Shown: piece by piece, positions 8,476 through 16,425 of the stretch
Layout: every line of letters begins with the position of its first letter
Position numbering within the stretch: position 1 is the first letter of the stretch
Source of the DNA: Treponema socranskii subsp. paredis ATCC 35535
Lineage (GTDB): Bacteria; Spirochaetota; Spirochaetia; Treponematales; Treponemataceae
Assembly: GCA_000413015.1 (NCBI GenBank)
Contig: KE332515.1
Location: 1,945,923-2,009,922 of the forward strand
Direction of reading: 5' to 3'
DNA length: 64,000 bases
The notes under the pieces: generated by a model
What the model was told of the DNA's origin: nothing
The model's database searches: none
Seen by the model: the letters and a program-made list of their open reading frames with translations, nothing else
Made by a program: the position numbers and the translations under genes

Positions 8476-8847
8476 ACCTTCTATAAAAACTTTTGCAGGA
8501 TGTTAGAGCCTGCGGCTCGTTCTATAAAGAGCCGATTCTACATGTCCGCTTGCGCGGACTTCGAATCAACATCCGAAAAAGTTTTTAGTCGTGCGCAACA
8601 GCGCACACGTTCAATAATCGAGTTTGCGAAACTATACTGTATCGTATTCATTCGATTTTCATCAAAACGATACGTATACATAGCTGCCGCAAACATCCGT
8701 GCAAACTCGAGATAAAAACGCTGCGATTTCGAGCAATGCGCAGAAATCGCGAGTGTCTCCAATATATAGAAAAACGCTTCTGCGTTTTTCGTCTCCGGAC
8801 TTTAGCGACGGCGATATTTCAGACGGCGCTTTTTATCGTACCTCCCG
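8476..8847 (-). repeat. Dispersed repeat B, copy 1 (carries the RBS of the oxidoreductase gene)
   Basis: A roughly 370-base non-coding element matching copy 2 at 40150-40441 in inverted orientation. The core from ccgcttgcgcggacttcg to cgttcaataatcgagtttgc differs at only a handful of about 83 positions. Both copies also share the far end (ggcaatatttcagacggcgc-like). The near end, cctgcaaaagtttttatag plus a purine run, forms the ribosome-binding site of the next gene in both copies. Copy 1 has about 85 extra bases with hairpins (AAAACGC-type). It fills the 416-base gap between the two flanking genes, and short ORFs in it look spurious. Confidence 0.85.
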
Positions 8848-8890
8848 CTTTAATTTTGTTTTCAGGTTTTTATCAGTGAAAACTTGTTTA

Positions 8891-9484
8891 TTATTGTACC
8901 GCGGTATCGAATCGGTTTGTCAGTTTATAGCTGCGGGGCGATAATCCCTTTGTAAACGAATTGAACTCCGCCCATGTTTCAGTCAGATAATAGGCGACTA
9001 CGGCCTCCCGGTTGTTGCCGAACTGCGAAGTCAGCACCGGGCTTTCCTCGAAGCAGCGGTTTACGACAGCCGGATCTTTTGTAAAATTCACCTTGCCGCC
9101 CAACCGCACATAGGTCATGGTTTCCGGATCGCAGATACACAGCTGAATATACGGGTGCGCGCACAATTCGGCATAGGAAGCATAAAACTCCACAGTATCG
9201 AAATACAGAACGCCGTCCTGTTCAAACTTAAATTCAATAGGGCGAATCTGCGGATTGCCGTCCAAGCCGAGGGTGGTGCCGTATTGCAGGGAAAAACGCT
9301 CAAAGATTTTTGTGACAACACTCAAACCGTTCTCATAATCCAACGATTGAAAAAACTCCAAGTTCGTCATAGGAGCATTCTCCTTTCGGCCGGCTGCCGT
9401 ACAACAGAGAATACCGATCAAAAAAATGCCGCACAGAACCGGTATAATTTTCCGTGCCGGCTTAAGCTGCTTTAAACCGCTCAT
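8891..9484 (-). CDS. Lipoprotein with pyridoxamine 5'-phosphate oxidase-like (split-barrel flavin) domain
   Basis: A 197-residue protein. The chosen ATG overlaps the stop of the radical SAM gene in an ATGA, implying translational coupling. The N-terminus has a basic region, a hydrophobic stretch and a lipobox-like IGILCC, so export as a lipoprotein is likely. The remainder resembles the PPOX-like FMN-binding family: GLDGNPQIRPIEFKFEQDG, then YIQLCICDPETMTYVRLGG. An exported split-barrel protein at the end of a radical SAM peptide operon is unusual; a role in redox handling or binding of the mature peptide is speculation. FMN binding is not certain from sequence. Confidence 0.72.
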   Translation of the reverse strand: MSGLKQLKPARKIIPVLCGIFLIGILCCTAAGRKENAPMTNLEFFQSLDYENGLSVVTKIFERFSLQYGTTLGLDGNPQIRPIEFKFEQDGVLYFDTVEFYASYAELCAHPYIQLCICDPETMTYVRLGGKVNFTKDPAVVNRCFEESPVLTSQFGNNREAVVAYYLTETWAEFNSFTKGLSPRSYKLTNRFDTAVQ

Positions 9485-10623
9485 ACAACTTCCTTCCAGC
9501 ATTGCGGATCGGCGGCATAAAAATCTCCGCCGCAGCTTCCGCTTGCAACGGCGGGACAGCCGCGGCAATATGGCAGCAATTCACATCTTGAACACTTGCT
9601 GAATTTTCCGTAGTCGCGGTAGGCTTCCATTTTTTTGCCCGTCCATACATCGGCCAGCCGCTCATCGCATGCGTTCCCGACACGGCTGTTTGCAACGCGG
9701 CGGCAGGCGTAAATATCGCCCGTCGGTAAAATCGTAATATGACAATTCCCGCAATTACAACCGCCGTAAATGATAAGTTTGTCGAAATTGTACCCGACGC
9801 CGGGAATCGACGGATCGGAAACCGTTCCCGCATCCGATGTTCCGGAAGCCGAAGTTACCTTATCCGCTGGCGTATGAGCGGGCAATTCAAAGCGTCCGTG
9901 TTCGTAATCGAAAAGCGTCCACAAGTGGTCTTTTCTATTGAAGTACGTTTTACAGCCGCGCTCTTCATAATCAGTGTAGATTTTATCGATTCGTTCAAGA
10001 AAGTCGCGGTAACGTTCGGGTGCAATATACCAATCGCTTTTTTCGTTGCCCTTACCGTCACTCGTAGGAACATATCGGGCAAACGCATATACCTGAGCTT
10101 CGGCACGGACGACCGCGTCGATCACGGCAGGAATTTCATCGATGTTCGTACCGCTGACCGTCGTCATAATAACGCTTGTTATGCCGGCGTCATTGATAAC
10201 TTTGATTTTTTCGAGTGTCGTTTTAAAACTGCCCGGCTTTCTAAACCAGTCATGTGTGTGCTCCATACCGTCGATGCTCATTTGATACTTATCGCAGCCG
10301 TAATCGCGCATCTTACGACATACTTCGTCCGTCAGATGAAACGGATTTCCCATAAGCGTAAAAGGGATATCGTGTTCTTTCATAAGCGAAAGCAAAAACC
10401 AAAAATGCGGATGCAAAATCGGATCGCCGCCGGTGATATAAAAATACGGAAGCCGATCGAATGTTTGACAGAATTCCAATGCGTTAAAAAAAACGTGTTC
10501 GATCCGCACGCGGTTCATTGTTACTAACGCAGGGTGTCCTTCGGCAAAGATGTAACAGTGTTTACAGCGTTGGTCGCATTCGTCGGTGATGTGCCACTGG
10601 AAGGCAAAATATTGATGTGCCAT
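9481..10623 (-). CDS. Radical SAM/SPASM maturase of the ACGX-repeat peptide
   Basis: A 380-residue enzyme. The N-terminal radical SAM core has the CxxxCxxC cluster motif in DECDQRCKHCYIFAEG (about residues 15-22). The C-terminal SPASM domain, for auxiliary Fe-S clusters, is cysteine-rich (GGCNCGNCHITILPTGDIYACRR, shown here in part, then CSRCELLPYCRGCP and a last Cys in PQCW). SPASM enzymes modify ribosomal peptides, often forming thioether or C-C crosslinks. The substrate is almost certainly the adjacent ACGX peptide. A terminator lies just before the ATG, no Shine-Dalgarno is visible, and no alternative upstream start exists in frame. Confidence 0.9.
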   Translation of the reverse strand: MAHQYFAFQWHITDECDQRCKHCYIFAEGHPALVTMNRVRIEHVFFNALEFCQTFDRLPYFYITGGDPILHPHFWFLLSLMKEHDIPFTLMGNPFHLTDEVCRKMRDYGCDKYQMSIDGMEHTHDWFRKPGSFKTTLEKIKVINDAGITSVIMTTVSGTNIDEIPAVIDAVVRAEAQVYAFARYVPTSDGKGNEKSDWYIAPERYRDFLERIDKIYTDYEERGCKTYFNRKDHLWTLFDYEHGRFELPAHTPADKVTSASGTSDAGTVSDPSIPGVGYNFDKLIIYGGCNCGNCHITILPTGDIYACRRVANSRVGNACDERLADVWTGKKMEAYRDYGKFSKCSRCELLPYCRGCPAVASGSCGGDFYAADPQCWKEVV

Positions 10624-10628
10624 ATCGA

Positions 10629-10664
10629 TAAAAAAAAGGACGGCAGCATAAAAATCTACCGTCC
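10629..10664 (-). terminator. Intrinsic terminator between precursor peptide and maturase genes
   Basis: On the minus strand GGACGG-TAG pairs with CTG-CCGTCC (one mismatch) and is followed by eight T residues, ending 6 bases before the radical SAM start codon. Partial read-through would give more precursor peptide than enzyme. Confidence 0.85.
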
Positions 10665-10683
10665 GCTATAATCTCCAAACGGA

Positions 10684-10950
10684 TTACTTTCCGCCTGCTC
10701 CGCACGCAGAACCGCATGCCGCAGGTTTTTTCTCAGGCTTAGCCGGTTTACCGGCACCGCACGCAGAACCGCAAGCGGCGGGCTTTTTTTCGGGCTTTGT
10801 CGGTTTGTCCGCGCCGCAGGCAGAACCGCAGGCCGCAGGTTTTTTATCAGGCTTAGCCGGTTTTCCGGAACCGCATGCCGTACCGCACGCCGCTCCCTTG
10901 TTAGGGCTTTCCTTCGTTTCATTCCAATCGGCAAGATTTGAAAGTGCCAT
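10684..10950 (-). CDS. ACGX-repeat precursor peptide (RiPP substrate)
   Basis: An 88-residue peptide with a 19-residue leader (MALSNLADWNETKESPNKG) followed by four 19-residue units starting at residues 20, 39, 58 and 77. Each unit opens with AACG-[ST]-ACG-[AS] and the first three continue with a linker of the form [GD]-KPxKPxKKP. There are eight cysteines, all in ACG tripeptides. The start has an ideal AGGAGG. This is the layout known for ACGX-repeat peptides found beside SPASM-type radical SAM enzymes, and the maturase gene follows directly. The basic Lys-Pro linkers could be processing sites between modified ACGxACG cores (inference). The 57-base DNA repeats could expand or contract. Confidence 0.9.
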   Translation of the reverse strand: MALSNLADWNETKESPNKGAACGTACGSGKPAKPDKKPAACGSACGADKPTKPEKKPAACGSACGAGKPAKPEKKPAACGSACGAGGK

Positions 10951-10980
10951 ATTAGCCTCCTAGTAAAATATACTGATTAC

Positions 10981-10997
10981 AGTATAACACAATTGTG
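10981..10997 (-). promoter_or_regulatory. Promoter -10 and palindromic operator before the ACGX peptide gene
   Basis: On the minus strand a -10 TATACT (10981-10986) lies directly next to a perfect 10-base palindrome CACAATTGTG (10988-10997). The position overlapping the spacer is suited to a repressor such as the HxlR protein encoded 35 bases away. No good -35 is visible. Confidence 0.5.
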
Positions 10998-11031
10998 ACC
11001 ATAAAAAAAGAACGCACCTTTTTGTAACCGC

Positions 11032-11364
11032 TTATCTTTTTACCTGTGTTTTATAATAAGTACCCCAACTCCGCATTTCGTCAAGAAGCGGCCGCAGCGT
11101 TTCTCCGAGCGGAGAAAGCGCATATTCGACGATTTTCGGCGGTGTACTTTCGATTTCGCTTCGGACAATGATTCCGTCGTCTTCCATAGAGCGTAAACTT
11201 TCCGTCAGCACTTTTTGGCTGATTCCTTCAAGATCGTTTTTCAACTCATTAAAGCGCCACGTCCGCACAAGCAGATTTCGGATGATAAACAGTTTCCATT
11301 TACTGCCAAGCACCTGTATTGTTGTTGCGACGGGACAATCGGGTAAATCTTCTTTCTTTTTCAT
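11032..11364 (-). CDS. HxlR-family winged-helix regulator
   Basis: A 110-residue protein with the HxlR hallmark CPVATTIQVLGSKWKLFIIR near the N-terminus, followed by RFNELKNDLEGISQKVLTE (recognition helix) and the wing ending SPLGETLRPLL. The N-terminal cysteine in DCPVA is the residue used for redox or aldehyde sensing in several HxlR proteins. It lies between the PPOX-ferredoxin gene and the peptide gene on the same strand, so it probably controls the RiPP locus. AAAGGT is present ahead of the ATG. A fragment of a second hxlR-like gene lies at 12110-12190. Confidence 0.9.
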   Translation of the reverse strand: MKKKEDLPDCPVATTIQVLGSKWKLFIIRNLLVRTWRFNELKNDLEGISQKVLTESLRSMEDDGIIVRSEIESTPPKIVEYALSPLGETLRPLLDEMRSWGTYYKTQVKR

Positions 11365-11391
11365 ATCCGTACCTTTCTAAAATTTACGTTT

Positions 11392-12012
11392 TTAAATATC
11401 GGCTCGCTTTACAATAGCTTGCACCGGACAATTTTCCCAACAGCTTCCACAATGAAGGCAATGCTCTTGTTGGATGACAAACGGTTGTCCTTCCGTGATG
11501 CAGTTTTGCGGACAGTGCTGTTTACATACTCCGCATTCAATACAGGAGTCTGTTATATGATATCCCTTTGCTTCAATTTTGCCGCTGCCGATCACATAGC
11601 TTTCTCGGAAAATCGGATTTACGCCAAGATTGAAATATTCAATACTTGCATTGCGGATTTCAAATATAATTCCGATATTGCGTGTATCTGCGGGATAGAC
11701 ATTGGAAAGATAGGGCTGTTCGGAAAAAATCGTGTCAATCCAATATTTCTGTTTTTCCTGATTCACCGGCATAGCTTTTGCCGACAGACGAATCATTTCT
11801 TTATATCGTGTATATCCGAGAATTTGTACCCTGCCGTCGGAAAGTAACTCCTTACAAAAATCCTTTCCTCTGGCGGTAAAAAAATACAGAGCATCCGGTT
11901 CGTAGTGGATGGCACTAATATTGCGTACCTGCGGATTTCCTTTTTCATCTACGGTTGCAAAGGCAAGAACGCCGACATATTGCAACTTTTCAAAACAGGT
12001 TTTTGCGTCCAT
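11392..12012 (-). CDS. PPOX-like flavin domain fused to a two-cluster ferredoxin domain
   Basis: A 206-residue protein. Residues 1 to about 135 form a pyridoxamine phosphate oxidase-like split barrel (VLAFATVDEKGNPQVRN, then ALYFFTARGKDFCKEL). Residues about 150-206 hold two [4Fe-4S] ferredoxin motifs, CIECGVCKQHCP and CLHCGSCWENCP. Such fusions move electrons between a flavin and Fe-S clusters. In this context it could supply electrons for reductive cleavage of S-adenosylmethionine by the neighbouring maturase, but that link is inference. GGGGAG precedes the ATG. The stop lies 27 bases before the hxlR start, so the two may be co-transcribed. Confidence 0.85.
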   Translation of the reverse strand: MDAKTCFEKLQYVGVLAFATVDEKGNPQVRNISAIHYEPDALYFFTARGKDFCKELLSDGRVQILGYTRYKEMIRLSAKAMPVNQEKQKYWIDTIFSEQPYLSNVYPADTRNIGIIFEIRNASIEYFNLGVNPIFRESYVIGSGKIEAKGYHITDSCIECGVCKQHCPQNCITEGQPFVIQQEHCLHCGSCWENCPVQAIVKRADI

Positions 12013-12109
12013 ATTTTCTCCCCGTATAAAAGTCAGTGTATCAATATTTACCTCAGCCTGCCTGCCGGATGCTTCATCATGTTAAAGTAATTCCGAATAT
12101 GAAACAAGA

Positions 12110-12190
12110 GCGCACTTTTTTGTAACCGCCTGCCTGCTTTTTATAATAGACCTCAATAATTAGGTATGCCGGACAATTTCTTTTTTTACA
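12110..12190 (-). pseudogene. Fragment of a second hxlR-like gene
   Basis: On the minus strand a frame reads KKRNCPAYLIIEVYYKKQ, resembling the N-terminal KKxxxxDCPVA of HxlR joined directly to its C-terminal TYYKTQ. The DNA after it (aggcggttacaaaaaagtgcgc) closely matches the sequence just after the hxlR stop at 10999-11031. It looks like a duplicated hxlR that lost its middle. Otherwise the 12013-12361 gap holds AT-rich sequence with the upstream region of the HD-GYP gene. Confidence 0.35.
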
Positions 12191-12361
12191 ATGAATATCG
12201 GTTTAATCGTATTTACCGCTAAAAAACTTCTGTAAATTAAATTTATACTATTTACAGTTTTATAAAAAATGCATATACTATACGCTCTAAAATTGCTGCG
12301 GTTTTTCAGCGGTGATTTTAAAATATTTCATTTTAAAAAGTTATAAAGTGAGAGAATTACA

Positions 12362-13567
12362 ATGCAGCCTGACTCAAGCGTCAATTTTTTTGACGAAAAC
12401 GAACGACGGGTAAATACCGTCGTTGTAAAGTTGTACAGTTTGTTTACCTTTGCGGGTCCCGTTATGCTCGCAGCGCGGTATTTCAATATCTTTCCGAAAG
12501 CAAATTATGCGCTTTTATTCGCATATACGCTTTATTTTGCCCTTACGAGCATTTTTTTGTTTTTGTTTATACGCTTTGTTCCCTATACTCATCATACAAA
12601 ATATCTCGCGCTCGGCATGCTCGAGACGATCGTTATCTTTCTTTCGATAGTGCCGGGTATATCGGTTTTTATTTTATACGTACTCGTGCCCATATTGAGC
12701 TGCGTGTATTACAACAAACGCTTTACGTATCGGGTCTTTATCGCCTGTTATATCATGATGATGATATCGCTGTATATCAGAAGCCGCGCGGCGCAGCCTT
12801 ATCCTGCAGGAGCGCTCTACGGTATACGCTGGTTTATAACATACGGTACCGGGGCAACGCTCGAATACGTGTTTTGCGTTATCCTTATGTACAACGTCGT
12901 ATCGACGGCGCACGCGAGTCTTCAAAAACAGTATGAACAGGATATCCGTATCCGCGACATGCAGACAAAGCTCATCGCGGGTTTTGCAAACCTCGTCGAA
13001 TCGAAAGATTATACGACGGGAGAACACATCAAACGTACGAGCGAATACGTGCGTCGCATCTGCCTGAAGCTGCGAGAACTCGGCTATTATACCGACGAAC
13101 TTACCGACGAAGTTATCGATACGATGGTAAAAGCCGCACCGCTTCACGATTTGGGAAAGATAAGCATTCCCGAAGATATTCTTGCGAAGCAGGGACCGCT
13201 GACGGAGCAGGAATTCGATATGATACGGAAACATCCGCTGTACGGAGCGAATTTGATTGAAAAATATCTTTCGGGCATTGAAACCGACGAATACACGGAA
13301 ACCGCGCGTGCTATGACGCTCGGACATCACGAATGGTGGAACGGAGAAGGCTATCCGCTGCATGTTTCGGGAACCGATATTCCCCTTGCCGCGCGCATTA
13401 TGGCGGCGGCGGATGTGCTCGACGCGCTGCTGAGCAAACGTCCGTATAAAGAAGCGCTTTCGGTCGATGAAACGGTCAGTTCCATTAAACGGCTGTCGGG
13501 CAGACAGTTCGATCCGAAAGTCGTCGAAGCGGTGGAAGCTATCCGCAGCAGTCTCGTTGAAGCATAA
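12362..13567 (+). CDS. Membrane HD-GYP domain protein (putative c-di-GMP phosphodiesterase)
   Basis: A 401-residue protein with an N-terminal membrane domain of about six hydrophobic helices (about residues 25-185), then a short linker and an HD-GYP domain. Catalytic features are intact: the HD doublet in APLHDLGKISIPEDIL (His262-Asp263), HPLYGANLIE, HHEWWNGEGYP with the GYP signature near residue 329, and AARIMAAADVLDALLSKRPYK. HD-GYP enzymes break down cyclic di-GMP, so the membrane part probably senses a signal and adjusts c-di-GMP level, which affects motility in treponemes. No receiver or GGDEF domain is present. GAGAG lies before the ATG. Nothing nearby indicates the signal. Confidence 0.88.
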   Translation: MQPDSSVNFFDENERRVNTVVVKLYSLFTFAGPVMLAARYFNIFPKANYALLFAYTLYFALTSIFLFLFIRFVPYTHHTKYLALGMLETIVIFLSIVPGISVFILYVLVPILSCVYYNKRFTYRVFIACYIMMMISLYIRSRAAQPYPAGALYGIRWFITYGTGATLEYVFCVILMYNVVSTAHASLQKQYEQDIRIRDMQTKLIAGFANLVESKDYTTGEHIKRTSEYVRRICLKLRELGYYTDELTDEVIDTMVKAAPLHDLGKISIPEDILAKQGPLTEQEFDMIRKHPLYGANLIEKYLSGIETDEYTETARAMTLGHHEWWNGEGYPLHVSGTDIPLAARIMAAADVLDALLSKRPYKEALSVDETVSSIKRLSGRQFDPKVVEAVEAIRSSLVEA

Positions 13568-13667
13568 TGCCGGTGTAAACAACGGATAATTTAATTATAT
13601 ATTACCCCTTACCGATTAAAGAATACGGCTTATTGAATAAAGGCCGGCAATATTATATTATTATTAT

Positions 13668-14195
13668 ATGGTCTGGACGATAGAAGAGTTTATTGATAAA
13701 AAAACCGTCGATGCCCTTTCCGTATTTGTCACATCGAATGATGAAAAAGATTTTTCCGGAGCAACGGATATCATCGTACAAGCATTCGGCTTTGACAATC
13801 GATCGTTTTCGCGAAATAACGCAAACGACGACGCCAAATTGACGGTAAGTTTTAAAAATAATCTTGCATTGCTTATTCAAAAAACATGGGTTGAAAAAAC
13901 GGATATAGAATTAAAAGAACGCATTCTGTATCAGCTTGAACAGTTCCGCGTCGATTCCGCACAAACGTGGAAAGCTTCTTATGCTCCGTTCCTCGATATC
14001 CTCTACAATGCGGTATACCTTATGTTCGGGGAGCAGGTTCACACGGACGATTTCAACGAATATGCGCTTCGTATCGATCCGGAATTCGGCACTTACTGGT
14101 GGTACGTCGGCAGCCTGCCGAGGAGCGCCGATTGGCCCGAAATGAAATGCCGCGATGCTATTTTGCTCGGAATGTACTTCCTTGCAAATTATTAG
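13668..14195 (+). CDS. Hypothetical protein
   Basis: A 175-residue soluble, acidic protein that I do not recognise. It begins MVWTIEEFIDKKTVDALSVF, has no signal peptide or membrane segment, and is rich in aromatic residues towards the C-terminus (GTYWWYVGSLPRSADWPEM). The start is preceded only by AT-rich sequence (tattatattattattat) without a Shine-Dalgarno. A clear intrinsic terminator follows its stop by 50 bases, so it is probably a single-gene transcript. Base composition is like its neighbours. No functional call is made. Confidence 0.7.
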   Translation: MVWTIEEFIDKKTVDALSVFVTSNDEKDFSGATDIIVQAFGFDNRSFSRNNANDDAKLTVSFKNNLALLIQKTWVEKTDIELKERILYQLEQFRVDSAQTWKASYAPFLDILYNAVYLMFGEQVHTDDFNEYALRIDPEFGTYWWYVGSLPRSADWPEMKCRDAILLGMYFLANY

Positions 14196-14245
14196 CTTAT
14201 TCATTGATACGTGAAACGGTTGGGATTGTACTTGATTAAAATGCG

Positions 14246-14280
14246 GCCGGGTTCAGCGTGTTCCCGGCTTTTTCTTTTTT
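14246..14280 (+). terminator. Intrinsic terminator directly before proA
   Basis: GCCGGG (14246-14251) and CCCGGC (14263-14268) form a stem with an 11-base loop, followed by TTTTTCTTTTTT. The T-run ends 10 bases before the proA ATG and touches its GAGG ribosome-binding site. It ends the upstream gene and could also act as an attenuator of the pro operon. Confidence 0.85.
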
Positions 14281-14290
14281 GAGGCTAACG

Positions 14291-15577
14291 ATGGATTTAA
14301 ACAGTGTATGCGCTTCTCTCCGCCGAGGAGCCGAAAAACTTGCCCTGCAAACCGCCGCGCAAAAAAACCGCGCGCTTTTTGCCGTTGCCGCCCGTATCGA
14401 TTCCGGCCGTTCCGCGCTTCTTGCGGCCAACGCGCTCGATGTCCGCCGTGCCGAAAAAGGGGGTATGCCGCGCGCGCTTGTCGAACGGCTTTCTCTCGAC
14501 GATAAAAAAATCGACGATATCATTGCGGGTATGCGCATAGTCATCGCTCAGGAAGATCCCGTGGGCGAAGTCGTCGCCGGCTGGACGACTCCGAACGGTA
14601 TGCGGATACGCCAAGTTCGCGTTCCTCTCGGCGTCGCAGCGATCATCTACGAATCGCGGCCGAACGTTACCGTCGATGCATTTTGCCTCGCATACAAAAG
14701 CGGCAATGCGATTTTGCTGCGCGGATCGTCTTCCGCACTCGAATCGAATAAAGCGCTCGTTCGCGCCGTCAAAGACGGATTGCAGGAAGCGGGCGTTCCC
14801 GAAGCGGTCGAACTTTCGGAAAGCGAAAGCCGCGAAGATGTTACGGAGATTTTACACGCTGTCGGAAAAATCGATGTCGTGATTCCGCGCGGCGGCAAAG
14901 CGCTCATACAAAATGTCGTGCAAAACGCGCGCGTGCCCGTCATCGAAACGGGAAGCGGCGTGTGTCACCTCTATGTCGATGAAACTGCGGATGCGGAAAC
15001 GGCGGCGTCGATTGCCGAAAACGCAAAGATTCAGCGTCCCGGCGCGTGCAATGCGATCGAATGTATTTTAGTCAATAAAAAAATCGCGGGTGATTTTTTG
15101 CCGCTGCTTGAAAAAAAATTGGCCGGCCGTGTGCAGCTCCGCGCGGATGACGTGTGCTATCCGATTTTGAAAGACGCATACGAAAAAGACGAAGCTGCAA
15201 AAGGCGGACTCTACGGAGCCGACTGCGTCGTGCGCGCAAAGGACGAAGACTTCGGATTCGAGTTTCTCGATTACGTGTGCGCTGTCCGCGCCGTCGCCTC
15301 GGTCGACGAAGCGGTCGAATTCATAAACGCGCACAATACAAAACATTCCGAATGTATCGTGACGAACGACCTCTCTCACGCCCGTAAATTTCAAGCGCAA
15401 GTCGATGCCGCCTGTGTCTACGTCAACGCATCGACGCGCTTTACCGACGGCGGTGAATTCGGCTTCGGTTCGGAGCTCGGCATAAGCACGCAAAAACTGC
15501 ATGCGCGCGGGCCTATGGGTATCAAAGCGCTGACGACGACGAAATACGTCATAGACGGCGAAGGACAAATTCGATGA
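14291..15577 (+). CDS. proA: Gamma-glutamyl phosphate reductase
   Basis: A 428-residue enzyme that reduces gamma-glutamyl phosphate to glutamate-5-semialdehyde with NADPH, the second step of proline synthesis. It belongs to the aldehyde dehydrogenase superfamily. The signatures seen are PLGVAAIIYESRPNVT, the catalytic cysteine in KIQRPGACNAIECIL, and the C-terminal FTDGGEFGFGSELGISTQK. The ATG at 14291 has GAGG at the right distance and gives the normal N-terminus. An earlier in-frame GTG lies within the terminator loop and is rejected. Its stop overlaps the proB start as ATGA. Confidence 0.97.
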   Translation: MDLNSVCASLRRGAEKLALQTAAQKNRALFAVAARIDSGRSALLAANALDVRRAEKGGMPRALVERLSLDDKKIDDIIAGMRIVIAQEDPVGEVVAGWTTPNGMRIRQVRVPLGVAAIIYESRPNVTVDAFCLAYKSGNAILLRGSSSALESNKALVRAVKDGLQEAGVPEAVELSESESREDVTEILHAVGKIDVVIPRGGKALIQNVVQNARVPVIETGSGVCHLYVDETADAETAASIAENAKIQRPGACNAIECILVNKKIAGDFLPLLEKKLAGRVQLRADDVCYPILKDAYEKDEAAKGGLYGADCVVRAKDEDFGFEFLDYVCAVRAVASVDEAVEFINAHNTKHSECIVTNDLSHARKFQAQVDAACVYVNASTRFTDGGEFGFGSELGISTQKLHARGPMGIKALTTTKYVIDGEGQIR

Positions 15578-16425
15578 GCGAAAAGGAAGCGGTAAACGGA
15601 AAAGCGATCGCGGAAATTATTAATCGATCGCGGAAAATCGTTATTAAAATCGGCAGCAATACGCTTGCGGATGCGACGGGTTTGCCGAACGACGGTTTTA
15701 TGGAAAACTTCGCGCGGCAAGCGAAGGCGCTCATAGACTGCGGCAAACAGCTTGTCGTCGTGTCGTCCGGCGCGCAGATCAGCGGACTTGCGACGATCAA
15801 AGAGTGGGCGCGTAAACGCGACGTTCACTATCGGCAGGCGCTGTGCGCGATCGGGCAGGTCGAACTCATGGACAGATGGCGAAGCGCGTTCAATACATAC
15901 GGTCTGCATATCGGTCAGCTGCTTTTGACAAAAGACGATTTTACGAACGATCACCGCACGCTCAATATACGGAATACGCTTTTTACGCTCGTCGACGAAG
16001 GCGTCGTTCCGATCATCAACGAAAACGATTCGGTGTCTTTCGATGAAATCAGGATCGGCGACAACGACAATCTGAGCGCGCTGACGGCGGTTTTGTGGAG
16101 CGCGGATCTTTTGATTTTGTTCAGCGACATCGACGGCGTTTACACCGACAATCCCAAAACGAACAAAGACGCAAAACTCGTTGCGACGGTAACCGATATC
16201 GCTTCTCTTCGAAAATCGATTACGATCGGCGCGACGAATTCGTTCGGTACCGGCGGCATCGAAACGAAACTCGAAGCGGCCGAACTTTCGACGTCGTACG
16301 GCATTCCGCTCCTTCTTGCAAAGGGTACGGACACTGCGCTTGAAAATCTCGCAGCGGGAAAGGAATGCGGCACGCTCTTTTTTGCCGATCAAGAAAAATT
16401 GCTGCAGGATATCAGACAGTCTTGA
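15574..16425 (+). CDS. proB: Glutamate 5-kinase (without PUA domain)
   Basis: A 283-residue amino acid kinase that phosphorylates glutamate to gamma-glutamyl phosphate, the first and normally feedback-inhibited step of proline synthesis. Motifs are KIVIKIGSNTLAD at the N-terminus, VVVSSGAQISG, the INENDSVSFDEIRIGDND active-site loop, and LFSDIDGVYTDNPKTNKDA. The protein ends right after the kinase domain and lacks the C-terminal PUA domain found in the roughly 370-residue E. coli type; short forms are known in other bacteria. It is translationally coupled to proA through ATGA. Confidence 0.95.
   Translation: MSEKEAVNGKAIAEIINRSRKIVIKIGSNTLADATGLPNDGFMENFARQAKALIDCGKQLVVVSSGAQISGLATIKEWARKRDVHYRQALCAIGQVELMDRWRSAFNTYGLHIGQLLLTKDDFTNDHRTLNIRNTLFTLVDEGVVPIINENDSVSFDEIRIGDNDNLSALTAVLWSADLLILFSDIDGVYTDNPKTNKDAKLVATVTDIASLRKSITIGATNSFGTGGIETKLEAAELSTSYGIPLLLAKGTDTALENLAAGKECGTLFFADQEKLLQDIRQS

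Noticed and set aside
8332..8762. Similar short frames in both copies of repeat B (e.g. MSACADFES and MSAFADFES starts)
   Set aside because: The similarity follows from the DNA repeat. The frames have no ribosome-binding site and run out of the element at different points, so they are not taken as genes.
10684..10950. CRISPR-like or minisatellite array from the 57-base periodic DNA
   Set aside because: The period is a whole number of codons inside a well-started ORF with conserved peptide motifs. The repeat is explained by the precursor peptide.
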